DNA of 64,000 bases from Caballeronia sp. dw_19. GTDB lineage: Bacteria; Pseudomonadota; Gammaproteobacteria; Burkholderiales; Burkholderiaceae. Both the position numbers and the translations under genes were made by a program. The stretch lies in NCBI RefSeq assembly GCF_018449515.1, contig NZ_JAAVUQ010000013.1, positions 124,001 through 188,000 of the forward strand, in the 5' to 3' direction. This document shows positions 15,538-24,719 of the stretch, in pieces; position 1 is the stretch's first letter, and each line of letters opens with the position of its first letter. The notes below the pieces were generated by a model. The model searched no databases and was not told the DNA's origin. It saw only the letters and a program-made list of their open reading frames with translations.

Positions 15538-18500
15538 ATGCCCGAGCATACTGCCGTCGACCAGCGTGGCTTTCGCCGCATAATTCGTCGCAACATTGCG
15601 TTGCCGATCGGCGCAGGCTTGACCACCGCCGCGGTATTCGTCGCCCTTCTGTTCTATCTGCTGTCGGCCATGGACTGGCTCGACCATTCAGAACGCGTGG
15701 TCGCGGATAGCAACGATCTGATCAAGATCGCCGTCGATCGCGAGTCCGGCATGCGGGGCTACCTGATCACCGGCGACGAGTCTTATCTCGCGCCTTATGA
15801 ACTCGGTCGAGCCAGTTTCGCCGCGAAGCTGGCCACGTTGACCGATCTCGTCAGCGACAACCCGCCGCAAATCGAACGTCTGAAACGTATCGGCGCGCTG
15901 GAGGCGCAGTGGGACGGGATTGCCGGACAGCTCATTACCCTGCGTCGTGCGAACCAGGATTTCCAGGGCGTCATGCGCACCGGCAAAGGGAAGCTTGAGT
16001 TCGATGAAATGCGCCGTGAGTTCAACGCCTTCATGGATGTCGAGTTGAACTTGCGCTGGGAACGTACGGCGACGGTCAGGCGCGTCACCATCACCGCCGT
16101 GGCCGCTTTTCTCGGCATCAGCCTTTCGCTCAGCTTGCTACTCGCCGTGCTCGGACGGCGCGAGCTAACGAACCTGTCGACCACCTACGACCGTGCACTG
16201 CGGGCGCAGACTGAACACACCGAAACCCTGCAACAGCAGGCATGGATGCGCACCGGCCAGAGTCTGCTGGCGGAAAGCGCTGCCGGGCAACAGGCGCTGC
16301 CGCAACTCAGCCGTGCAATGCTTGAATTTCTCGCCCGGTACCTCGGCGTGGCGGTAGCGGCACTTTATGTCCGCGATGAAACCGGCACGTTGCGGCGGAC
16401 CGCCGCCTACGGTTTCAGCCGCGAAAACGAAGAGCATCCGCAAGCCTTCGAGGGCACGCAGACGCTGGTCGGCCAAGCTGCCACGGACGGACGGCTGATC
16501 CAAGTCGACAACGTCCCTGACAACTATCTCAAGGTCACATCGGGACTGGGAACCAGTGCACCGAAGAGCGTAGTCATAGCGCCGATCGAGAACGGCGGCA
16601 TGGTCAATGGCGTCGTGGAACTCGGGTTCATGAAGCCGGTATCGGCGCGGGACATCGAGTTATTGAAGCTGATAGCAGGAAACATGGGGGCGTCGGTTGA
16701 AGCGGCGATGTATCGCGAACGGCTGCAGGACACGCTAGAGGAAACGCAACGCCTCAACGAGGAAATGCAGCTTCAGCAGGAAGAACTGCGCACCGCGAAC
16801 GAGGAACTGGAAGAGCAAACTGCCGCGCTCGAAGAATCGCAATCCAATTTGGGCAATCAGAAAACGGAGCTCGAATCGATCAACGAGCAGCTCACCTTCC
16901 AGGCCCTTGCACTCGATCAAAAGAACGAGGAGCTCAGCCATGCTCAAGCAGAACTGGAGCAGCGCGCGGACGACCTGCAGCGTGCCAGCCAGTACAAGTC
17001 AGAATTCCTGGCAAACATGTCGCACGAGTTGCGCACGCCGCTCAACAGTTCGCTGATCCTCGCCAAACTGCTGTCGGAAAACCCGGGTGGAAATTTAAGC
17101 GCCGAGCAAGTCAAGTTTGCCAATACGATCTATTCAGCCGGCAACGATCTGCTCAACCTCATCAACGACATCCTCGATATCTCCAAGGTCGAGGCCGGCA
17201 AGCTCGAACTCGCGCCGGAAGATGTATCGATGCCCCGTCTGGTTGAATCGTTGAAGCGCACCTTCGAGCCGCTCGCAGCTCAAAAGCAATTGAAATTCGC
17301 CGTCGATATAGCGGCAGATATGCCGCCGTCCATATTCACCGACTCGCGGCGGCTGGAACAGATTCTCAAGAACCTGCTGTCGAATGCGTTGAAGTTCACC
17401 GACGCCGGAACCATCAAGCTCGCCTTGGGTCTGGACAGCGGCAATCGAGTACGCTTTACCGTAACAGACTCGGGTATCGGCATTGCGCCGGAACACCAGC
17501 AGACGATTTTCGAAGCGTTCCGTCAAGCCGATGGAACCACCAGCCGACGCTATGGCGGCACCGGCCTGGGCCTGTCCATCTCGCGCGATCTCGCAACGCT
17601 GCTAGGCGGCGCAATCCGCGTCAACAGCGCGCTCGGCGCAGGAAGCACGTTCGAGCTGACGCTACCCACGCACTGGACAGGCGCCAGCGAGCCGATGGAA
17701 AGCGTCCGTGCATTTACGGCACCGGCTCCAGCGCCCGTCGTCGTCGCACCGGCTCAGCCGCCGGCCTCCGGGACGCAAGACGTGGCAGCGTATGACGACG
17801 ATCGCGCGAACTGGACGCCTGGCCGCCGATCAGTGCTGGTGATCGAAGACGACCTTTCATTTGCAGCCATTCTGTTCGAGCTTGCCCATGAAATGCAGTA
17901 CGGCTGCCTAGTCGCACAGACTGCCGTTGAAGCGCTGCAACTCGCCGCGCAGTACCTGCCTGATGCCATTCTTCTCGATATCGGCTTGCCGGACCGGTCG
18001 GGCCTCGCGCTGCTGCAGCAGTTGAAAGACGGCCCGCTCACGCGTCACATTCCTGTGCACGTAGTGTCGGCGGTTGATCGCAGCGAGGCAGCACTGCATC
18101 TCGGCGCAATCGGCTATGCAATCAAGCCGACTACGCGTGAGCAACTGAAGGACATCTTCCACAAGCTGGAGGAAAAGTTCACGCAGAAGGTCAAGCGCGT
18201 GCTGCTGGTTGAAGACGATGCACGCCAGCGCGAAAGCATCGTGCAACTCATTGCAGACGACGATATCGACATCACCGCCGTCGAGTTTGGCGAACAGGCA
18301 CTGGCGCTGCTGCGAACGACTATCTTCGACTGCATGATCATCGACCTGAAGCTGCCCGACATGCAGGGTGGCGAGTTGCTGCGAAAGATGTCGAGCGAAA
18401 GCATGTGCTCTTTCCCGCCGGTAATCGTTTATACCGGGCGCAACCTGACGCATGCGGAAGAAGCCGACCTGCTGAAATATTCGCGCTCGATCATCATCAA

Positions 18501-19014
18501 GGGCGCGCGCTCGCCTGAACGATTGCTGGATGAAGTAACCCTGTTCCTGCACAAGGTCGAGGCGGACCTTTCATATGAACGACAAACCATGTTGAAGGCG
18601 GTGCGTAGCCGGGATCGTGCATTCGAGGGGCGGCGCATCCTGCTGGTCGACGACGATATCCGCAACATCTTCTCGTTGAGCAGCGCGCTCGAACATAAGG
18701 GCATGACGGTGGAGATCGCGCGCAACGGGTTCGAAGCGATCACCAAGCTGAACGAAACGCCGGACATCGACCTTGTGCTGATGGATGTCATGATGCCCGG
18801 CATGGACGGACTTGAGGCCACGCGCCGGATTCGCACCGACCCTCGCTTCGCCACCCTGCCGATCATCGCGATCACAGCGAAAGCGATGAAGGACGATCAG
18901 GAACAGACTCGTGTAGCGGGGATGACGGACTATCTCGCCAAGCCGATCGACCTGGACCGGCTCTATTCGCTGCTGCGCGTGTGGCTGCCGAGTCTCGAAC
19001 GGATGCGTAGCTAA
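15538..19014 (+). CDS. Hybrid sensor histidine kinase with three receiver domains
   Basis: This 1158-residue membrane sensor has: TM1 about 22-44; a CHASE3-type periplasmic helical domain about 45-180 (DRESGMRGYLITGDESYL); TM2 about 184-208; a GAF domain about 235-395; a long coiled coil about 395-490 (LQQEELRTANEELEEQTAALEES); and HisKA with phospho-His496 (MSHELRTPLNSS). The HATPase domain (DSGIGIAPEHQQTIFEAF, YGGTGLGLSIS) is followed by three receiver domains with Asp814, Asp936 and Asp1083. There is no HPt domain, so phosphate should leave through a separate HPt or a free receiver. Its ATG has a weak AGGGA upstream. Confidence 0.93.
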   Translation: MPEHTAVDQRGFRRIIRRNIALPIGAGLTTAAVFVALLFYLLSAMDWLDHSERVVADSNDLIKIAVDRESGMRGYLITGDESYLAPYELGRASFAAKLATLTDLVSDNPPQIERLKRIGALEAQWDGIAGQLITLRRANQDFQGVMRTGKGKLEFDEMRREFNAFMDVELNLRWERTATVRRVTITAVAAFLGISLSLSLLLAVLGRRELTNLSTTYDRALRAQTEHTETLQQQAWMRTGQSLLAESAAGQQALPQLSRAMLEFLARYLGVAVAALYVRDETGTLRRTAAYGFSRENEEHPQAFEGTQTLVGQAATDGRLIQVDNVPDNYLKVTSGLGTSAPKSVVIAPIENGGMVNGVVELGFMKPVSARDIELLKLIAGNMGASVEAAMYRERLQDTLEETQRLNEEMQLQQEELRTANEELEEQTAALEESQSNLGNQKTELESINEQLTFQALALDQKNEELSHAQAELEQRADDLQRASQYKSEFLANMSHELRTPLNSSLILAKLLSENPGGNLSAEQVKFANTIYSAGNDLLNLINDILDISKVEAGKLELAPEDVSMPRLVESLKRTFEPLAAQKQLKFAVDIAADMPPSIFTDSRRLEQILKNLLSNALKFTDAGTIKLALGLDSGNRVRFTVTDSGIGIAPEHQQTIFEAFRQADGTTSRRYGGTGLGLSISRDLATLLGGAIRVNSALGAGSTFELTLPTHWTGASEPMESVRAFTAPAPAPVVVAPAQPPASGTQDVAAYDDDRANWTPGRRSVLVIEDDLSFAAILFELAHEMQYGCLVAQTAVEALQLAAQYLPDAILLDIGLPDRSGLALLQQLKDGPLTRHIPVHVVSAVDRSEAALHLGAIGYAIKPTTREQLKDIFHKLEEKFTQKVKRVLLVEDDARQRESIVQLIADDDIDITAVEFGEQALALLRTTIFDCMIIDLKLPDMQGGELLRKMSSESMCSFPPVIVYTGRNLTHAEEADLLKYSRSIIIKGARSPERLLDEVTLFLHKVEADLSYERQTMLKAVRSRDRAFEGRRILLVDDDIRNIFSLSSALEHKGMTVEIARNGFEAITKLNETPDIDLVLMDVMMPGMDGLEATRRIRTDPRFATLPIIAITAKAMKDDQEQTRVAGMTDYLAKPIDLDRLYSLLRVWLPSLERMRS

Positions 19015-19285
19015 GCTGAGTTGAAGAACGACCGCGAAGGCCCATGACAAGAATTTACAGTGTTGCAGTTCGCGCGGTGATATTGTCATTGACGATGGCG
19101 GTTAGACGCCCGTCATCAACGTAAGATATACCCTCGTTGTCGTGCACTCGAAATGGGCGTGTTCGTCGACGAGGCTGAAAGAGGAAGAAGTGTCGCCGGT
19201 GGAAGATGCCGCTGAAGATTCCAACCGCGACGTCCTTTAATATGCGTGAACGTGAAATAGTGCGCGTTCATGTTCAATATATACG

Positions 19286-19504
19286 GTGATTGATATGGGC
19301 TTTCTGGATGAGGTAGGTAAGGTCGCGGGTGCAATCGCGGCAGTGGAAGCGACGGACAAGGTCGATCCGGATGCTTCAATTCTGACGAAAGGGATTGCGG
19401 CCGTCGCCGGCTTTAAAGGCGCCGGCGCTCTGGAGTCGCTGGTAGAAAAGAAAGAGGACGAAGCCAGTCCGGATGACGCGGACAGTGCCGGAACACAGGC
19501 CTGA
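19286..19504 (+). CDS. Small acidic protein of unknown function
   Basis: This is a predicted 72-residue protein from GTG 19286, or 69 residues from ATG 19295 (MGFLDEVGKVAGAIAAVEAT). It has an alanine/glycine-rich helical body and an acidic tail (EKKEDEASPDDADSAG). No family was recognised. It is supported by codon usage typical of the region and by a strong hairpin starting 10 bases after its stop. The ribosome-binding site is weak for both starts. Confidence 0.5.
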   Translation: MIDMGFLDEVGKVAGAIAAVEATDKVDPDASILTKGIAAVAGFKGAGALESLVEKKEDEASPDDADSAGTQA

Positions 19505-19513
19505 TTTCCTGTC

Positions 19514-19552
19514 GCACCAGGCCAGCCGCTGCGCAAAGGGCTGGCCTGGTGC
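19514..19552 (+). terminator. Perfect 14-bp hairpin after the small acidic gene
   Basis: GCACCAGGCCAGCC (19514-19527) pairs with GGCTGGCCTGGTGC (19539-19552) around an 11-base loop. It lies directly behind the stop codon at 19502-19504. There is no T-run after the stem, so it may be a weak intrinsic terminator or an RNA-stabilising structure. Confidence 0.6.
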
Positions 19553-19796
19553 ATAGCGTTCACTCGTCGCGCTGCATCATGCGGCGCTCGCCGTCATGCT
19601 GACTAATTCCTTACTGGCGCAGACGGCTTCCCGCTGAAATATTCCCACCGCAACCGGCCGCCACGCGCCGAAAATATTCCTCTCATCTACTCCGTATTCG
19701 TCGTACGTTCCCGAACTTCGATTCACCGCGCCGGTTCATTTCCTGCAACGTCTGGATTTTTCTTATAACGCGGTTCAACAGCCGAACGAACGCGCC

Positions 19797-21395
19797 TTAA
19801 AGCCGAAACACCTCGACCGCCTCACTTAACGTTCTCGCCTGACTCTGCAGGGATTGTGCCGCGGCGGCGGCTTCCTCGACGAGCGCCGCGTTTTGCTGCG
19901 TGCTCTGGTCCATGGTCGCGACCGCCAGATTGACCTGCTCGATTCCCTTGCTTTGTTCGCCCGCCGCCGCGGATATCTCCGTCACGATCTGGCAAACGCG
20001 TTCGACCGCGCTCACCACGCTGCCGATAGTCGTCCCTGCGCTTTCCACCAGCGTCGATCCGGCGTCGATATGCGCGCTCGAGTCCTGAATGAGCATCTTG
20101 ATCTCCTGGGCCGCCGCCGCACTGCGCTGCGCGAGACTGCGTACCTCACCGGCCACGACAGCAAAACCCCGACCCTGTTCGCCGGCACGCGCCGCTTCGA
20201 CGGCCGCGTTCAGCGCCAGGATGTTCGTCTGAAAAGCGATGCCATCGATCACGCTCGTGATCTCCGAGATTTTCTTCGAATGAGCGGCAATGCCTTGCAT
20301 CGTCGTTACTACATTGCTGACGACGGCTCCCCCCTTGACCGCCATTGCCGATGCTTGTGTCGCCATTTCTCTCGCTTGCCGGGCGCTCTCGAAGCTCGCT
20401 TTCGCCGTCGCCGTGATTTGCTCCATGCTGCTTGCCGTGGTTTCCAGCGACGCCGCCTGTTGCTCTGTTCGAACCGAAAGATCGTTGTTGCCGCTTGCGA
20501 TCTCCGTCGCGCCGACGTTGATCGATTCGGTGCTGGCGCGCACGGTCGTCACCGTCTCAACCAGCGATTGCTGCATCTGTTCGAGCGCACGCAATAGCGC
20601 GCCCATCTCGTTGTCGCGGCCGGTATCCACGGGATTCGTCAGGTCGCCCGCAGCGATCCGTTGAAACTGGCGAATCGCTTGCCCCACCGGTTTGACGATT
20701 GCGTTAAGCAATGCATGACGAGCAAATGTACCGATGATCACGGACGCGAACGCCGCCGCTGCGAGTAGCCAGAGCATCGTGTGGAAGCGGTCTTGAGCGC
20801 TGGTATAGCGCGCCTTCTGACGCTCGGTGAGAACACCTTCCAGTGCGGCCACTTGCGCGCCGAAGTTGTTGGCCAGCGCTTCTGTTTCAGCGCCTTGCAG
20901 GGATTTGTAGGTCGAGAAATCGCTTTTACCCAGCGCGTCGAAAGAGGCTTCCAGACCGTCATGCAAGTACTTCTGACGTGCAGCGACAAAGCGGGTGCGC
21001 AGCGCCGTTTCAGTATCGTCCGCCGATGCGGTCGCGAGATACGCCCGCACCTCCTCGTCCGATTGACGCAGGTCACCATGCGCGCCCTCAAGCAGCGCCG
21101 GCTGAACATCGCCTAGTCCGTAAAGCGCCGCAAAGCTGCCCAGCGCGAGACGCGCATGCATTACATGTTCATAGCTGCTTTTGATTTGAAGAAGCGAGCG
21201 CGTGTCTTCCGTGTACATCTTTTCAATGGCTGCATTACTGGTTTGAAGCGCGACGCCAGCCAATGCGCTAACCGCAATCAACAGCGCGGCAAAAACCGTC
21301 AATACAAGCGTGATGCTGGTACGCAAGCTGATGTGACTAAAGAGGCGCGAATATCCCGAAAGATGGGATACGGTGGGCGTTTTTGATATTTTCAT
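19797..21395 (-). CDS. Methyl-accepting chemotaxis protein
   Basis: This is a 532-residue chemoreceptor. TM1 is near residues 28-50 (ITLVLTVFAALLIAVSALAGVAL), a four-helix-bundle (TarH-like) periplasmic sensor follows to about 205, then TM2 (MLWLLAAAAFASVIIGTF), HAMP (QAIRQFQRIAAGDLTNPVDTGR) and a signalling domain with the conserved hairpin tip (IDGIAFQTNILALNAAVEAARAGEQGRGFAVVAGEVRSLAQ split across it). It lacks the C-terminal CheR/CheB-tethering pentapeptide and ends VEVFRL. GGAG precedes the ATG. It stands downstream of the sugar importer operon on the same strand with its own gap of about 210 bp, so co-expression is uncertain. Confidence 0.95.
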   Translation of the reverse strand: MKISKTPTVSHLSGYSRLFSHISLRTSITLVLTVFAALLIAVSALAGVALQTSNAAIEKMYTEDTRSLLQIKSSYEHVMHARLALGSFAALYGLGDVQPALLEGAHGDLRQSDEEVRAYLATASADDTETALRTRFVAARQKYLHDGLEASFDALGKSDFSTYKSLQGAETEALANNFGAQVAALEGVLTERQKARYTSAQDRFHTMLWLLAAAAFASVIIGTFARHALLNAIVKPVGQAIRQFQRIAAGDLTNPVDTGRDNEMGALLRALEQMQQSLVETVTTVRASTESINVGATEIASGNNDLSVRTEQQAASLETTASSMEQITATAKASFESARQAREMATQASAMAVKGGAVVSNVVTTMQGIAAHSKKISEITSVIDGIAFQTNILALNAAVEAARAGEQGRGFAVVAGEVRSLAQRSAAAAQEIKMLIQDSSAHIDAGSTLVESAGTTIGSVVSAVERVCQIVTEISAAAGEQSKGIEQVNLAVATMDQSTQQNAALVEEAAAAAQSLQSQARTLSEAVEVFRL

Positions 21396-21607
21396 CCGAT
21401 TGTCTCCGACTCGTCATGTACCTTCTATCGAAGGTATATCGGCGGGCCGGAGGCAAGACTGGAGGGGTCATCGGTGAATAAATCAAAGCGGCCCAATTAG
21501 CGGGATTTAGCTCGGTTATAAGCGCTTTTTTCCACTAACGAATAGCCTCCGGGGACAGACTATGTCGTTCTCCGGATAGAAATGGCTTGCGCGAACAGGT
21601 CATCGCC

Positions 21608-22459
21608 CTAGCCCTTCGTGGCCCCGAACGTCAGCCCGGCAACAAAGTGCCGCTGCATCGCGAAGAACATCATGACCGACGGCAACGCCGCTAATATGGA
21701 TCCCGCCGAGACCAGGTTCCACGCCGTCACCCACTGGCCTTTGAGCGCGGCGACGCCCACGGTAATGGGGGCCGCCTCATCTCCCGTGGTGAGGCACAGC
21801 GCCCAGAAATAGTCGTTCCACACGAATGTGAAGACCAGGATTGCCAGTGCGGCCAGTGCCGGACGAATCAACGGCAGGACGATACGAAAGAACACCGTCC
21901 ACTCATTCGCGCCTTCAATCCTCGCGGCTTCGACCAGCTCGAACGGCAATTGCTTGATGAAATTTCGCAGGAACAACGCGCAAAAACCGGTCTGAAACGC
22001 GACATGAAACAGGATCAGCGCGCCGACGGTATTGAAGATGCCCAACTGCAAGGACAAGTCCCGCACCGGGATCATCAGGATCTGGATAGGCACGAAATTC
22101 CCCGCGACAAACGCTGCGAATAACGTCGTGTTGCCGCGAAACGAATAGATCGCCAACGCAAAACCGGCCATGGAAGCCAGCACGATCGAGCCAATTACAG
22201 CAGGCACCGTGATGAGCACGCTGTTCCACAAATAGTGGAGCATCGGTGACGTCGTCAGCGCGTCGCTGTAGTTGGCGATCAGCGAGAAGTGGCGCGGCCA
22301 GCCCCAATAATTGCCTTCGACGAGTTCATCGGAGGAACGAATGGACGTCACCATGACTGCTATCAGTGGCAACAACCAGATCACCAGCGCGACCGGTAAC
22401 GATAACTTGTAAAGCGCCCGGTTCACGGGCTTCCACTTGGCGACGGGCATTGGAAACAT
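21608..22459 (-). CDS. Carbohydrate ABC transporter permease (MalG type)
   Basis: This 283-residue inner-membrane permease has six membrane segments and the EAA loop (FELVEAARIEGANEWTVFFRIVLPLIRPAL) that docks on the ATPase. The ATG at 22459 has AGGAGCGCGCC upstream; an open frame extends further back but is only the other frame of the neighbouring permease gene. It is the last gene of the leftward operon after the MalF-type permease (14-bp gap) and pairs with it to form the channel. Confidence 0.93.
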   Translation of the reverse strand: MFPMPVAKWKPVNRALYKLSLPVALVIWLLPLIAVMVTSIRSSDELVEGNYWGWPRHFSLIANYSDALTTSPMLHYLWNSVLITVPAVIGSIVLASMAGFALAIYSFRGNTTLFAAFVAGNFVPIQILMIPVRDLSLQLGIFNTVGALILFHVAFQTGFCALFLRNFIKQLPFELVEAARIEGANEWTVFFRIVLPLIRPALAALAILVFTFVWNDYFWALCLTTGDEAAPITVGVAALKGQWVTAWNLVSAGSILAALPSVMMFFAMQRHFVAGLTFGATKG

Positions 22460-22473
22460 GGCGCGCTCCTGGC

Positions 22474-23382
22474 TTATTGCTCGGTGCGCAACATTCTGCG
22501 CAAGTGATAAACGATGTACACCATCATGATCGTGAACAGCACCACGGCGATCGCGGCGGAATAGCCGATGCGGTAATACTTGATCGCCTGGTCGTACATG
22601 TAATAGGCCAGCACGGTGGAGCTTTCGAACGGGCCGCCGCCGCTCATGACGGCGATCAGGTCGAAGCTGCGCAAGGCGCCGATAATCGTGACCACGATCG
22701 CCATGAAGGTCGTTGGACGGAGCTGCGGCAGGACGACGTGCCACAGCATGGTCCAGCCCTTCGCGCCTTCCATGCGGGCGGCTTCTATCTGCTCGGAATT
22801 CAGCGATGTCAGTCCGGTCAGGTACAGGATCATGCAGTAGGCAGTCTGCGGCCAAAGTGCGGCGAAGATAATGCCGAAGGTCACGTAATGCGGATCGCCG
22901 AGCACCGGCACGCCATGCCCGAGAATAAGCTTCAGCAGGCCGAAGGTCGGGTCGTAGAACCAGCTGAACATCAAGCCGACCACCACGCCTGACAACACGA
23001 ACGGCGCGAAAAACAGCGACTTCACCATGCGAATGCCACGCACGGCCTGGTTCAGGTACAACGCGACGGCGAGACCCATCGGCGGCGCCAGCAAGAACAG
23101 GATCAGCCACAAGACATTGTTCTTCAGCGCGGTATAAAACGTGGGCGCGTGGAACAGTTCGATGTAGTTATCGAAGCCGACAAAGGTCTTCTCCGTCATC
23201 CCGTCCCAGTTGTAAAAACTGAGCCGAAGGCTGGAGAAAATCGGCCAGATCACGTAGATCGCGACCATGATGCAGGCCGGCGCAAGGAACAGGAACGCGG
23301 CCAGCCGCTGCTGCCGTGCCGCGGCCGACATCCTTCTGCGGCGCTTTGTTTTAATCCCTGGAACGCTGAGGGTTTCGGACAT
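22474..23382 (-). CDS. Carbohydrate ABC transporter permease (MalF type)
   Basis: This 302-residue permease has a basic N-terminus (IKTKRRRRMSAAARQQRL), about six membrane segments and an EAA loop (SEQIEAARMEGAKGWTMLWHVVLPQLRPT). It forms a heterodimer with the following MalG-type permease. It lies between the solute-binding protein gene and the second permease gene. Typical of CUT1 importers, which take up oligosaccharides and glycosides. Confidence 0.93.
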   Translation of the reverse strand: MSETLSVPGIKTKRRRRMSAAARQQRLAAFLFLAPACIMVAIYVIWPIFSSLRLSFYNWDGMTEKTFVGFDNYIELFHAPTFYTALKNNVLWLILFLLAPPMGLAVALYLNQAVRGIRMVKSLFFAPFVLSGVVVGLMFSWFYDPTFGLLKLILGHGVPVLGDPHYVTFGIIFAALWPQTAYCMILYLTGLTSLNSEQIEAARMEGAKGWTMLWHVVLPQLRPTTFMAIVVTIIGALRSFDLIAVMSGGGPFESSTVLAYYMYDQAIKYYRIGYSAAIAVVLFTIMMVYIVYHLRRMLRTEQ

Positions 23383-23439
23383 GAGGTTCTCTCCTGATCG
23401 CCTGGGCGGCTCGTGATGATCGCGAGCCGCCGTCTCACC

Positions 23440-24684
23440 CTACTTCTTGTAGATACGCTTACGCGTGGCTTCGAGCTGCGCCAGGATCGCGTCAAGTTGG
23501 GTCGGGTCAGACACGAACTGCTGCATGCCCTTCATGCCTTCGTCGGCCATCTCCTTGGTCATGTCGCGGTCGTAGAACTGAGCGATACCCCCCTTCGTCT
23601 GCGAGAGGATCTGGAAGCCGATCTTCGAGATGGGATCATCCGGTTCCGGCGACTTGCTGTTGGCCGGCAACGACCCCAGTCCCTTCGCCAGTTGCGCGCT
23701 AATTTCCGGTGTTTCCACGAATGCCAGGAACGTATGCGCGTCCGCCTTGTTCTTCGCCTTCGACGGAATATGCAGCGACTCCACCGGACCATCTTCAGCG
23801 GTCGGCACCTTACTGTCGATAATCGGGAACTGGAAGAAGCCCATCTGCGGCTTGATGTTCTCCGGGAATCCGCCGGTAATGAACGTGCCCATCAGCATCA
23901 TGGCCGCCTTGCCCTGGAACAGGAACGGCTGCACCGCGTCAAGGTCGTAGGACAGCGAGTTGTCGATGAATATCTTGTCATCGATCAAGCCCTTCCACGC
24001 GGTGTAAACCTTCTTCACGCGCGGGTCCGTGTAGGCTACATCGCCTGCCATCAGCTTCTGATGAAACGCGTTGCCGTTGATGCGCAGGTCGAGGTAATCG
24101 AACCATCCAGCGAGTGTCCACGCATCGCGCCCCGCCACCGCAACCGGTGCAATGCCCGCTGCTTTCAGCTTCTTGCAGGCGTCGAGGAATTCGGGCCACG
24201 TCTTGGGCTCTGCTGTAATGCCGACCTTCTGGAACAGGTCCTTCCGGTAGAACATGCCCCAGGCGTAATACACCGTCGGCGCCGAATATTGCTTGCCGTT
24301 GTACGTGGACGATTCTTTCGTCGACGCGTACATAGCGTTCCAGCCGTTCTTGTTCCAGTCAGGCGTCAGGTCTTCGAACAGGCCACGCTTCGCGTAATAC
24401 GCCATGCGCTCGCCGTTGTGCCAGTTGACAATATCGGGGGCGACGGTTGTGAGCCAGCCGGGCAGTTGCACCTTGTAGGCTTCTTCATCGACGAAGGTCG
24501 CCTTCACGTCAATATCCGGATGCGCTTTCTTGAAAGCATCAAAGGTCTGCTGCCAGACCGCGCGCTGGCTTGCCCCTTTAAACGCAATGTTCGCAGTCAA
24601 GGTCCCCGCTTGCGCGATGCTGGTCGTAGCCATTGCGACGGCCAGCGCCACACCGGTCAGTCCGTGACGAATCAAGGTTCTCAT
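23440..24684 (-). CDS. Sugar ABC transporter substrate-binding protein
   Basis: This 414-residue periplasmic protein has a Sec signal peptide (residues 1-26, cut after IAQA) and the cluster-1 extracellular binding-protein fold. Recognisable parts are WQQTFDAFKKAHPDIDVKATF, the PTVYYAWGMFYRKDLFQKVGI segment and LFQGKAAMMLMGTFITGGFPE. GGAG precedes the ATG. It delivers a sugar to the two permeases downstream. Placed directly after the GH42 gene, it probably binds a galactose-containing oligosaccharide. Confidence 0.93.
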   Translation of the reverse strand: MRTLIRHGLTGVALAVAMATTSIAQAGTLTANIAFKGASQRAVWQQTFDAFKKAHPDIDVKATFVDEEAYKVQLPGWLTTVAPDIVNWHNGERMAYYAKRGLFEDLTPDWNKNGWNAMYASTKESSTYNGKQYSAPTVYYAWGMFYRKDLFQKVGITAEPKTWPEFLDACKKLKAAGIAPVAVAGRDAWTLAGWFDYLDLRINGNAFHQKLMAGDVAYTDPRVKKVYTAWKGLIDDKIFIDNSLSYDLDAVQPFLFQGKAAMMLMGTFITGGFPENIKPQMGFFQFPIIDSKVPTAEDGPVESLHIPSKAKNKADAHTFLAFVETPEISAQLAKGLGSLPANSKSPEPDDPISKIGFQILSQTKGGIAQFYDRDMTKEMADEGMKGMQQFVSDPTQLDAILAQLEATRKRIYKK

Positions 24685-24719
24685 GCGTGTCTCCTCATTG
24701 ATGAGTGTTGTTTGCTTAG

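Noticed and set aside
21419..21436. Short palindrome TACCTTC-TATC-GAAGGTA upstream of the chemoreceptor
   Set aside because: The 7-bp arms are too short to claim as an operator without conservation data.
22474..23110. N-terminal extension of the MalG-type permease frame
   Set aside because: This stretch is the alternate frame of the MalF-type permease gene, Arg-rich, and the true start at 22459 has a strong ribosome-binding site.
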